Source: Mrakia gelida
Taxonomy: Eukaryota; Basidiomycota; Tremellomycetes; Cystofilobasidiales; Mrakiaceae
Length of the DNA stretch: 64,000 nucleotides
Direction of reading: 5' to 3'
NCBI GenBank assembly: GCA_024345305.1
Contig: BRON01000019.1
Coordinates: forward strand, 62,001 to 126,000
The notes below the pieces were generated by a model, which worked only from the letters and a program-made list of their open reading frames with translations, did no database searches and had not been told where the DNA came from. This document shows, piece by piece, positions 1 through 10,371 of the stretch. The translations under genes were made by a program, and so were the position numbers. Positions within the stretch are counted from its first letter, which is position 1; each line of letters opens with the position of its first letter.

Positions 1-65
1 TCTTTCGGTCTTCCTCTTTCCCTTTCCGAGTCGAACTCACTATCTCGTTTCTTCACTCCCTTCAG

Positions 66-599
66 GTAGCTAGTCTATCTCTTCATCTCACCACCATTGG
101 GATCTTCGCTCCTGTTCTTCGACTGACGTCCGAGATCATCGCGTCGTTGGGCGAGACATGTTCGTCTGCCTCCTTTCGTCTCGTCGCTTACGATCTCCGT
201 CACTCGAGCTGACCACCCTTCCCCTCCACCACCTCTTCTGCAGCCGTTGGCAAGGCCGGAGCTCTCTCAAACGAGTGGAAAGTCGTTCGTCCCCCTTCGT
301 TGATCCCTTTCGACGCGTCCCCTTCGCTCGCTGACTAACCTCCCCCTCTTTCGTCTTTCAGTTCTTCCAGTTCGCAGTCGCGACGGTACTCCTCACCGGG
401 AATATGGTGATGACAGCTCTAGTCCTTCGAGGGTTCGGGAAGGGATTGAAAGAAAGGGAGAGGCGTGAGTCGATTCAGCTTAAGTTTCATTTCGTCGCGT
501 CCTTTCGAGACTCGCTGACCTTTCCTCTGCTCAATGGGGGCGTTGAAAATAGAACTTGCGAATCCAGGGCCAACGCAGGAGCTAGACTTGTTTGATTGA
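66..599 (+). CDS. C-terminal part of a multi-pass membrane protein (5' end outside window)
   Basis: Four exons can be read: 66-159, 244-284, 362-464 and 553-599, with introns that end in CAG or AG after CTGAC-type branch sites. Phases join cleanly and the frame ends in ...PTQELDLFD-stop. The exons encode two hydrophobic stretches, one around LHLTTIGIFAPVLRL and one around FFQFAVATVLLTGNMVMTAL, separated by a short polar loop. A basic segment (KGLKERER) and an acidic tail follow, which suggests a membrane protein with a soluble C-terminus. Two of the donors are GTTCGT rather than GTGAGT. The remainder lies upstream of the window. I do not recognise the family. Confidence 0.55.
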
Positions 600-883
600 A
601 TGGGAGCGTTTGGTGGTTTTGATCGATTCGAGGAGGAAGAGCGCTTCGCTACGACTGGATTTGTCTCTCGTCGGATTGCAAGAATGACGATAGCAGACGC
701 TGGTGAGACGGGGGTGATATCAACCCCGCTCATACATGCTGAGACAGAGAGCTTAGGCTCGTCTTTCTCTCGACGACGAGACGGAGGTCGAGAAGGACGA
801 GAGGAACCAGCCGTCGCCGATACGGTTCGTCCTCCTCCCTCCAACAGGTTGGATGCGCGTTTCGAACATCATCGATCGGGTAT

Positions 884-2442
884 CTACCAAAGAGTCTTCT
901 TGCAAAAGGCCTTGTGTCGCTTCCAATCCTCCGTCTGATGCTCTGCGAAAGGGACGAGAGGAACGCGACGAGGGAGACGAGGTCAGACCGAGGCTGTAGT
1001 TTCGAAAGAGTCAAACCGGACGAGGAGGAACTCACCGGGAGAGCAGTATCGGACGGCGTGACACTGGATGAGCAGAGGCATACGGAAGAAGGTCAATGGC
1101 GAAGAGAGCAAAGGTCGAGCACGAAAACGAGACGTCGATTCACCCTCCCGCACTTGAGCAGCTCCTTTTTCACCATCCCTCGCTTCCCGCACCCACCTTC
1201 CCCGTCTCGTCCTAGCTCGCACACCGCCCACGAGAGACTGCCCACCAAGCGAGGTGTTAAAAGTGTCTTCTCTCCTTCCATCAGCATCCCTACGTTGTAC
1301 ATGAGACCGATCGCGGGGTTGAATGTCGCTTGGTGATCAGGCTCGAGCATGCGGAGCTTGGTTGACAAAAACCCTCCAAAGTCACGGTGTTCGTTCCGAA
1401 GGCTGGTGATCTTCCGTCGGAGGAGGCGAGCTGAGGGGGTTTGGAGGAGGATCTTGAAGGAGCGGAGGCGAGAGGGGTCTGTCGAGAGCGTTTCGAAGAG
1501 GAAAGTGTTGCGAAGAGGGATACACCAGTTGCCGAGGTGGTGGGAGTTGTTGAGAGCATCCTGCCGGTAGAATTGTACGCACACTGAATGTTTAGATCAG
1601 CTTGGCTTATGCAGAAGGAGGGATGAGAAGAAGGAACGGACGCGACGCGTCGAGGAGTGGAGGGAAGAAGCGAAATGGGCTCGATGGAACTCACAGGTCC
1701 AGAAACAAGGTGAAGTAGCTTCGGGAAGACCTTCGAATAGGCTTCGATTTGAGCTGATAGCACCAGATGTCCCTTGTCCTGATCTCGGAGGAATCTTCCG
1801 TAGTCGTTGGTGAAGGAGAAGACTGAGAGGAAAGCGTTCCAAGGGTAGATCTCTCCGTCGGAGAGAGCGATTCGGAGGGCAGTGATGAATCGAGGATGCA
1901 AACTCTGTCACCTGGAGAGAAGAGGGGACGAGATAGATGAAACGTATCAGTAGGTCGAGATAGAAAGGAGAGAAGGATTCAAGGAGCTCGAGGTCGCCTT
2001 CCTTCCTTCCGTCCGTCCTCCCCTCCCTCGTTCGTTGGAGGCAACTCCATACCAGCCTTCTTTCCCTCCTAGACTAAGAAGTCGGTTTCGTATCATGTCG
2101 TTGAAGGAAACGTACCACCTCATCTTTCTGCTCCTTTTCATACGGTGAAGTCTCCCGAACTGGAGGACGGATCGAAGACGGGAAGGCAAAGTAGAGAGTC
2201 AGCTATGAGGTCAGAGAGTCTCGTATAGCGACCGATCGAGAGTCTAGTATAACAGAACCCACCAGGAACTCTGACTCGAATCTCTTCTCTTCCAGTTCCT
2301 CGAGCTCAAGAGGAAGCAGCGCCGAAGGAGGATGTTGAGCTTGGAACGTCTTGAGCTGCTTCCGAAGAGCAGAGGCCTGGAGGTAGTATTCCAATTCGTC
2401 GCAGCCTAGGCATGCGGCGAGAAAGGTGGCTTTGGGATCCAT
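884..2442 (-). CDS. MYND-type zinc-finger protein
   Basis: The first exon (2263-2442) encodes MDPKATFLAACLGCDELEYY and ends in phase with a second exon whose upstream limit is 2159. The middle of the protein, on exons near 1904-1700 and 1583-1144, is an alpha-helical, Leu-rich region of unknown function. The last three exons (1144-1583, 1036-1063, 884-942) join in phase to give a C-terminal MYND finger: LLKCGRCHAVRYCSP followed by EHQTEDWKRHKAFC and KKTLW-stop. MYND fingers bind two zinc ions and usually mediate protein contacts. The usual Cys of the CQ pair is His here (EHQ), a plausible zinc ligand. The first Cys pair is poorly defined. The junction near 1700/1583 needs a weak GTTCCA donor to keep frame, and the one near 2080/1904 is also uncertain. 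The partner is unknown. Confidence 0.7.
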
Positions 2443-2833
2443 ACGAGGTTGAACCGGAGATGTACGAGGTAGGGGAAGGGGGGAGCAGGTCGTGGTGAGG
2501 AGGGAAGGAAGGGAGAGATTTCGTGAGCTCGACCTCTCCCTCCCCTTCGCCGTTTTAGCGGAGAAAGTCGTCTTTCTCCATATTGGCGAGGTTTTTCTTA
2601 GCAGTCTTGCTTTTTAGTTAGACGGACCTGAGTTGCTCGCAACAAAGCCAGCTGATGACATTCAAAATTCAAACTCCACGCGTCCTCGTCCTCGCGAAGG
2701 TGGTTCGCCTCTCTAGTCTCTCAGTCAGCTCGGGGAAATCGCGAACAGATACACGTGCATCCATTCCCTCAGTCAATACAAGTCTAAGATACTCGAACCA
2801 AACCGATCCAGCTCCCTCCCTCTACAAGATCTC
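2443..2833. other. Intergenic spacer
   Basis: This lies between the 5' end of the MYND gene and the 3' end of the kynurenine monooxygenase gene, both on the minus strand. It should hold the MYND promoter. The minus strand is rich in C+T near the MYND start. I see no gene or repeat. Confidence 0.5.
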
Positions 2834-5241
2834 TCACCTCCTCAACCTCTCCACCAATCCTCCGACCCTCCCACTCCTCACAGCCCACCACCCACCCCAA
2901 ACCAACCCTCCCACCAACCCCAACCCGACCGTCTCCACCACCCTCGTCACCAAATCCTTCTGCCACTCCTCCCTCCTCAGCGCTTCCGCATACCCAACAT
3001 CAGGTCGGAAGGTGACCATGTGGTAGAGGCTCGTCCATCGTCCGACGCGTCCTTGGGGGAAGGGGTTGGCTGTCGGTGGCGAGGAGGCGGAGAGAGGAGT
3101 AGGCTGGGTCCGAGAGGAGGCGAGAGAGTCGATAATGGTTTGGGAGGTAGGTGGGGGGAGGAGGAGGGCGAGGAAGTGGTCGAGATGTCGACGGAGGAGG
3201 TGGAGAGGGGAGAGGACTTTGGATTTCATTTCGTCGCTGTGGAGGAGAGAAACGCGAGAAGAACGAGATGTCAGAGCGTTTTCGGGTATCTAGGAGACAC
3301 CGAAGACGCGTCCGAGACTCACTAGTTGCTCAAAGCGAGCTGCAAGATCGCCTTCAAGTCGTTCTTCCTGACTTCCGAGAATTCCTTGAGCGCTGCTTCG
3401 AGATCGGCTGTCGAGCCTGTGGTTCCGGTGACCGTGTGAGCAGCGAGGATGGAAGCGAGGACTCGGACGTCCTCGAGGCCGCAGTTGAGACCTTGGCCGT
3501 AGAAGGGGACTGAGGAAAACAAAGAAAGAGGCGAAGTCAGCTCGACGAGAGACGCGTCGAGGAGACCGAAAGACAACAGCGACGAGGAGACCCACCCATC
3601 GAATGGCCAGCATCCCCAAGCAAGACACCTCCTCCAGATGGATAGCTGATAGGGTCGACTGAAATGATGACCAGAGCTCCTCGCCGAGCAGCCATGAAGT
3701 CGTCGAGGACGCGTTCTTCTCCCATCAGGGCGAGGATGTCGACTTGTGCTGGATCGGGTGACGAGGAGGAGGTGCTGGTTGCGAGAGGAGGGGAAAAGTT
3801 CTTCTTGAAGAAGGAGCGAGCGAGTTCTCGAGTGGAGAGAGCTTCGATAGCAGCGGAGGGAGCGTAGAGACTGTCAGGGAGACGCGAAGGGAGGAGAAGG
3901 GTTGGTCAGCGAGGAACCACGAGGGAGGGACGACCAGAACGGAAGGACGCGTATGAAGAAGAGGGAAGGGTATGGAGGCAGAACGAACGTCATGGTGAAG
4001 GATTTGTCCTGCAGAAAGAAGGGATGGAACGAGAAGTCAGCGACGAGTTCGAGGATGAGGTGTCGACGTCGAGCGAACGATGACACGAATCGGCATTGAC
4101 CTTGTTCGGCAGCGCAATGAGCATAAACTCATGCCTTGGCCAGATATGAAGATGTTCAGGGCTGATCGAGTAAGTCGAAGCCTCTCCCGTCTCGAGGTTG
4201 GGAGGACCGGGAGGGAGGTTGAGCTCGACCCAAACGTGAGGGATCTGAGTCTGGGTGTAGGTTGCTCTGTTTCCGAGACAAGCGCAAGATGGCTGGTCAG
4301 TTCGTCTCATTCGCTTTTGGCTACGTATAAAAGAGCGAGAAGGACGCTGAACTCACGCCTGAACCCTCATCATCTCCTTCCTCACGACGCTCCAGCTGCC
4401 GTCCCCTCCCACGAGCAGATCCCAACCTGTCTCCTTCCCTTCCTCCACCCAACCACCACCCCCAGAATCTCCCTTCGATGACGAAGCAGCAGCTTGATAG
4501 ATCGTTCTCGTCCTCCAGTCGACCTTCCCGACCTTGCGCTCGAAGCGAACGGAGATGAGCGGGTGGGAGGAAGCACGGTCGAGGATGGTGCTGGAGAGGA
4601 GAGGGCGAGAGATCGAGTTGATGCAAGACCCATGGATGGGATCGTAGAGTTGGGAGTTCTGGCTACAAGACGAGCGAAGAGACGGAGAGCAAGGAGTCAG
4701 CGAGACGGAGACGGGAAGGGGACGAACGGGCAGAAGAGGGAGGAAGATCGACGGGCGAGAAGAAGGAGGAAGGAGAAGAAAAGACGGAGATAGCGAACTT
4801 GTTGTTGAAGTCCCAGATCATGCGTCCCTTCATAGGCAGAGAGAGGTCGATGAAGTCCTTGACTGGTAGGAGAAGGGCGAGAGGATGAGCTTCGATCTTC
4901 CAAGAGAAGGAGGAGTCCTCGAGCTCGTAAGCTCACCGAGATCAGGTTCAACGCTGGCGAGAGCTGCTATCCCCCTCGAAGAGATGGCCAGGTTCACAGA
5001 TCGAGTAGGTTCAGCTTTGCCCTTCTCAGATGAAGGGTCTATGGAGAACGAACGAGGAAGGGAAGGAGGTCAGCCTTTGCGTCGAAGGGGGGAAGGGATC
5101 GAATGCAAGCTAGACGAGCTGACCTGGTCTTCCTTCCCAGATCTCTACTTCCCATCCGTTGTTGGCGAGGGAGAGAGCAGTGAGGCATCCGACAGGTCCG
5201 GCTCCGATGATGATGGCTTTCTTCCGAGATGGATCCGACAT
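2834..5241 (-). CDS. BNA4: Kynurenine 3-monooxygenase (FAD-dependent)
   Basis: This enzyme hydroxylates L-kynurenine to 3-hydroxykynurenine with NADPH and FAD in the de novo NAD (kynurenine) pathway, on the outer mitochondrial membrane. The start MSDPSRKKAIIIGAGPVG carries the GxGxxG dinucleotide fold. Further exons give RSVNLAISSRGIAAL and LPMKGRMIWDFNN, both typical of this family. The second FAD motif is GVLLGDAGHSM, followed across an intron by VPFYGQGLNCGLEDV, the kynurenine monooxygenase signature. The C-terminus (VTFRPDVGYAEALRREEW, then a hydrophobic Gly/Val/Leu/Trp stretch and an Arg-rich end) fits the usual membrane anchor. At least eight exons are present. The gene is divergent from the CRY-DASH gene and shares a spacer of about 530 bp with it. 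Some internal splice junctions were not resolved. Confidence 0.88.
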
Positions 5242-5769
5242 GGTTGGGGAAGAAGGGAGGAGGAGGTCGAAGAGGTTGGGAGAGAAGGAGAAGGTGAGCT
5301 TCACTCGATTCGAGTTACCTCGCCTTTGATTTTTGGTGGACCCGAAGTTCGAACTATAAAGGGCTTCCCGAGCATCTACCTTCAGCTGTAGATGTCACTC
5401 GCACTCTGAATATCTGAATCTGGCAGACTATCGAAGACTCCCTTCTCAGGCGCGCGGGTCGAAGCTCGATGGTGAGCTTCGACGTTCCTTCCTTCCTCCC
5501 TCTCCGCTCTTCCTCGAGCTGCCTGAAATTCCTTGCTCCTCGCAAACCTCCGAAGCTGATCGATTCAGATCTTCCGGCCGTTCCTCAAGATGTGAAAATC
5601 TTCCCTCGTCTGACAGTGACATTATTTCGTCTCCACAGTCGTCCCTCCCAACTCGATCTCGCCCGCCTTGCAGCTTGCAGCCTCCCTCCCTCCCTTCAAA
5701 CCACCACTGCTCCCTCCCCCCTCCTTCTCGCACTTTTCAACCCCCTCAAACGAAGCGCGACTCACCAAA
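5242..5769. promoter_or_regulatory. Shared divergent promoter region of BNA4 and CRY-DASH
   Basis: A 528-bp spacer lies between two genes transcribed away from each other. The part next to the CRY-DASH start is a long C/T-rich tract on the plus strand (about 5640-5765), common before start codons here. I see no clear operator. ORFs in this stretch are low-complexity Ser/Pro translations of the pyrimidine tract and are not supported. Confidence 0.45.
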
Positions 5770-8168
5770 ATGTCCACTTCTCCAGCGAAAAAGAACGTGG
5801 CCATCCTGCTCTTCCGAAAGTCAGCTCGAAGATCCCTCCTGCCTCCTCCCTCCCGATCCCGAAACTCGAGCTCACCTCTTCCTTCCCTCCTCCTTCCCTT
5901 TCGTTTCGTGCAGCGACCTTCGGATCCACGACAACCCTCTCCTTCAGCCTCCTACCACCAAAACTCGCAAGATCACCCACGTCTTGCCGATCTTCGTCTT
6001 TGATGAGCGGGTCGTAGAACTCTCATCCTTGGCTGGCTTCAAGAGGAGCGACGGGCTGGGAGAGGCTAGATCGCGGGTGTTGAAGACCTGGAGGTGCGGT
6101 GGGAATCGAGTCAAGTGAGTACCAGCATGCAAGTGAAGGTCTCATGTGTGCGACGAAGGCGAAGAATCGCTTTGCATACCTAGATCGGAGGACGAAGCTC
6201 GAACGGAATCGCTGACCTCGCCGCTCTCTCACTCGTTCAGGTTCCTCGCTGAGAGTGTCTTCGACCTCAAAGCCAGTCTCCAGAAGCTCAAATCTGATCT
6301 TCGAATTGACTACGGTTTGCCTGAGACCGCGGTCGCCGATCTCGTTCAAGAGATTAGGGCTCAGGGAATGGACGTCGAGGGCGTGTTCGCTGCGAAGGAG
6401 GTTCGTCTCTTCTCCGCTTCGTCGCGTGCCCCAGGCCTCGTCTCGCAATTCGTACTGACATCGATCATTCCCCCTTCTTTCCAGACTACCACCGAGGAAA
6501 TCACCGTCGAAACTCGCCTCTCCAACGCTCTATCGAAGCTCTCGCCCTCTCTCACTCTCACCCTCCTCCAAGGCTCGAAAACTCTCGTTCATCCCTCCGA
6601 CCTCCCCTTCCCCATCTCCCAGACTCCCGACGTCTTCACCAACTTCCGAAAAGCCGTCGAAGGTCTCGGTCCCGACACGATGATCCGAACTCCCCTCCCA
6701 ACTCCCACCTCCCTCCCACCTTTCCCATCGCTCGCCAACCCAACCTCATCATCAACCTTCTCACCTCCCTCCACCCTCTCGGACCTCCTCCCACTTCTCC
6801 TTAAGCCCTTCTACTCCAACGGCGACGTCCCTGCTTTCCCTCACAAGTCTTCGTCGCATCCCTTCGTCGGAGGCGAGTCGTCTGGAATCGACCGACTGAA
6901 GCACTACTGTGGGAGGGAGAACGAGCGAGCTCCTCTTGGGACGTACAAGCAGACGAGGAACGGGATGGTGGGAGCAGACTACTCGAGCAAGTTCAGTGCT
7001 TGGTTGGGGTTGGGATGCTTGAGTCCGAGGATGGTCGCTCAAGAGATCAAGGAGTGGGAGAAGAAGTGGACGCCGAGAGGGCATGGGACCAAGGACTCGT
7101 GAGTTGCAGACCTGCTTGATCTCCGACTCAAGCGAGACACACTGACCTTGTATCCCTACTCGATAACAGGTACTGGTTGATCTTCGAGCTGTGAGCGCTC
7201 GCGTCAAGCTTCGAGCCGTCGAACGGTCGAAACTGACGCGTCTCTCTTTCTCTCTCTTGCAGTCTCTGGAGGGACTACTTCACCTTCGTCGGACAGAAGT
7301 ACGGGGCAACGCTCTTCGATATTGACGGCTTCAACTCCATCACTCATCCTAACGTCAAGCCCCCGACTTGGAATTACGCCGACGAGGACGAAGGAGCCAA
7401 CGCGTTGAAGCGATGGAAAGAGGGAAAAACAGGAGTGCCGTTTGTCCTTTGCGCTCTCCTTCCTCCTTCTTCTTTCCTCGCTGACATAACATCCTTATTC
7501 GCAGATTCATCGACGCCAACATGAACGAGCTTCGCTTCACCGGATTCCAGAGCAATCGAGGAAGACAGAACGTCGCCTGTTTCCTGACGAAGGACCTCTT
7601 CGTCGATTGGAGAGCTGGAGCCGAGGTCTTCGAGGAAGAGCTGGTCGACTACGATACGAGTTCGAACTGGGGAAACTGGCAGTACGGAGCTGGAGTGGGG
7701 ACGGATCCGAGGGATAACCGATACTTCAATCCCATCAGTGAGTCGCGTCGTCGTCTGCTCATCTTCTTTCCCTCGTCGAGCGTCGTCTCGTCAGTCTTAT
7801 TCTTCTCTCCCCACTGACATCCCTCGCTCCCGTTCTTCCGCTTCTCTCCTACCACAGAGCAAGCCAAGGACTACGATCCCAACGGAGACTACATCAAGAC
7901 GTGGATCCCCTCTCTCGCGTCGGTCCCCGCCGAGTTCATCCATCATCCTTGGACGATGCCTCGATCGAACCCCAGCTGGAACAAGCTCGACGATCTTTAC
8001 AAGTCCGCGCCAAAGGAGGAGAAGGGAAGCTGGAAGGGTCACTACTCGAGGAAGGCGGGAGGGCAAGGGAAGACGGGTGGGAACCCGAGTGAGAAGGCGA
8101 GGGGAGGAGGACCGGGAGGAAGAGGTGGAGGAGGAGGGTCTGCCAGAGGTGGACGGGGTGCTCATTAG
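5770..8168 (+). CDS. CRY-DASH cryptochrome/photolyase
   Basis: This is a blue-light flavoprotein of the photolyase/cryptochrome superfamily. DASH members bind FAD and methenyltetrahydrofolate and repair cyclobutane dimers in single-stranded DNA. Exon 1 gives [16 protein letters not shown], and after one intron the frame reads [11 protein letters not shown], the N-terminal photolyase hallmark. The FAD-binding half is clear: [20 protein letters not shown], then [26 protein letters not shown] and [19 protein letters not shown], followed by the Trp-rich [19 protein letters not shown]. These match the DASH subclass more closely than CPD photolyases. The protein ends in a Gly/Arg-rich tail ([12 protein letters not shown]), which other DASH proteins also carry and which may bind nucleic acid. 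About seven short introns are present. The start is the first in-frame ATG after a pyrimidine tract. Confidence 0.88.
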
Positions 8169-8688
8169 ATGAGTATTTATCATCGTGCATCCATCGTTTC
8201 TTGAAAGCTTTTAGAGATCGCTGTCGAGCTTTCCCTCTCTTCGCGAAACCGAGTCGCGTCGCGCCTCGTCCGCAGCAGCATTATCACGCGGCATCTTGGG
8301 CTTCGTAGACCGTTCAGATACAAGTCAAACACCTCCAAGTACCTACACTGTCCCAACACAGCAATTTTCCAGCAAATCGCGGCGAATCAGCAGAAGGCGA
8401 CCGACTTCGCGGGCGAGGCGGCCTTGATTCTCTTTCGCTTCCCAGCTCAGCCCCAGACCTCAACCTTTTCCCTCAAACCGTCATCCCGTTTTCCTACATC
8501 CAGCTTTTTACATAGAACCCCACCTCAGCTCCTTCTTTCCCTCTCAACCTTCACATCATCCATCAACGTCAACCTTCCCGAAACCCTCACGTCAGCCCTC
8601 CCTCGCTTTTCCCATCCCCTCCCCCCCTCCTCCTCCCTCCCAACCTCAGCTCCTTCCCTCCCAACCACATCCAGGCGCAGACTCAACT
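8169..8688. other. Intergenic spacer and probable 5' untranslated region
   Basis: This holds the 3' end of the CRY-DASH transcript and, from about 8430, a C/T-rich plus-strand tract leading to the next start codon at 8689. No structured element was recognised. Confidence 0.4.
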
Positions 8689-9837
8689 ATGTCCGTCACT
8701 TTCAGTGGTCGATTCGCCAGCAAGAAGGACGTCGGCCCCCCCGAGAAGAAGGCTGCAGAGCCTCCTCTCGCTGCGACGGTCGAGGACTCGCTTAGCGAGG
8801 GACCTCTTCGACTCTTCAACCATCTGCTTCACTACACCGTCCTCTGTATACTCCTTCTCCTTCCTCTACATGTTACGAGGATCAGGCAGATCAAGGTGAG
8901 TTTTCAATCGTTTTTATCGCTCGCGAAGTGGGACGACGGACGTCAAGTGTCCCAGGCCGACGTGAGAGAGGAAGGATGAGGAAGCGGGGATTTGGGACCG
9001 AAACAGCTTCGAGAGCCAGCCGGTAGCTCCCTGTAGAGACTGAGTTGGGATGAGTCTCTCTTAGGACAGTTGAAAGAGGCGTGAGAGAGCGAACTCTCGC
9101 TTGAGCGGCGCGTCGTCGTCGCTTTCCCTCGCTCACTTTGACCCTCTCGTCCCGCTCAATCGTTTCCCAACCGACTCCCGCTAACCTGTACCACTTCGTG
9201 TCTTACAGAAACTAGCCGAGACCTTCCTCTTCTTCTCGGAAACGATCTACAAGATCGAGAACGTCGTCGCGTCCCCCTTTCAATCGATTTCGGTGAGTCG
9301 CGCGCCCGTTTCGTCTGCCAATCTCGCTTACCCACCCACACTCTGACATCCTTTCTTCCGGCTCACTTCGACCTCGTCTCAGTCTTCCCTCAAACCCATG
9401 CTCCTCACTCTCGACCAACAGCCCTCTCCAATGTTCGATCCTCCAAACCTCGACGCGTTTCTCGTTGGCTGTTCTTTCGACGACGACGCTGCTTTTGTGA
9501 GTCCGACCTCTTCCTCCGAAGCTCCCTCATCCCAAACTAACACATTTTTTCACCCTCTCCCTAGCAGTCATCCACCAAGTCCGCCCCCATGTCGACGACA
9601 CCCTCCTCGCTTACACCCACGTCTCCCACTCAGACCACCACCTCCTCCCCAACCCCCTTCCCACCCCACCCCATCCCCCGAATCATCATCAACCCACCCG
9701 ACGATTCTGAGTCCGACTCCGAATCCGACTCCTTCTCCCTCCTGAGCCTCGATTTCGATGAGATCGAGGAGGATTTGGAGTCGAGTTGGACTTCTCCGAC
9801 ACCCCAACTCGCCCCTTCTTCGGCTGCAAGCCCGTAG
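8689..9837 (+). CDS. Unknown single-pass membrane protein with Ser/Asp-rich tail
   Basis: Four exons join in phase 0: 8689-8895, 9209-9292, 9383-9496 and 9568-9837. The N-terminal 45 residues are polar, then comes one strong hydrophobic segment (VLCILLLLPLHVTR), an amphipathic helix (KLAETFLFFSETIYKIENVV) and a segment with a cluster of Asp (CSFDDDAAF). The last exon is Ser/Thr/Pro-rich and ends in acidic repeats (DDSESDSESDS) before a TAG at 9835-9837. The same frame stays open for 58 more codons after that TAG and ends in a Lys/Arg-rich sequence (KKSFGKWGRGLFRGKEKR, stop at 10012-10014), so the true C-terminus is uncertain. I do not recognise the family. Confidence 0.6.
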
Positions 9838-10014
9838 GAACGAGGGGTGGAGAGGGAAGAGGCAGTGGAGGTGGACGGAGGAAAGGTAAAGGGGAGCGAA
9901 GAGGTGGGACGACGCGTCGTGGCATCGACGCCCTCGACGAGGGAGGGCAAGAAGAGCTTCGGCAAATGGGGGAGGGGGCTGTTTCGTGGGAAGGAGAAAC
10001 GTGTAACGATTTAG

Positions 10015-10371
10015 TAGTACTTCTTTGTAGCTCTAATTCGCTTCGCTTCGTGTTGTTTTGACTTTTTTGCTTCGTTCGTCTCGCGTTCTGGTTCTTTTCT
10101 TCTGTAGCAATTAGACCCGACTGTAGAGAGCTCTCACTTGACTTGTAGACTGATGTACTCCAAAACTAGACTGCTGTCCTTTGACGAACGAGAGATTGAG
10201 AGAGAGAGGAAGAAAAGGCATCTCTATCGCGTCGTCGTCGGCGTGTCTCGTCGTGGTCAAAGAACCCGAACCCTGCGCTGAGCAAAGCACATCGGAGAAG
10301 ACCCAGAAGTCAGTCACGAGCTCCTGCACAAAGTCAGATAGAGAAACGAGCGCGACTCGCCTCTGGACTAA
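10015..10371. other. Convergent intergenic region
   Basis: This is the 3' flank shared by the unknown membrane gene (plus strand) and MSP1 (minus strand). T-rich runs at 10055-10110 could serve polyadenylation. No gene is supported. Confidence 0.4.
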
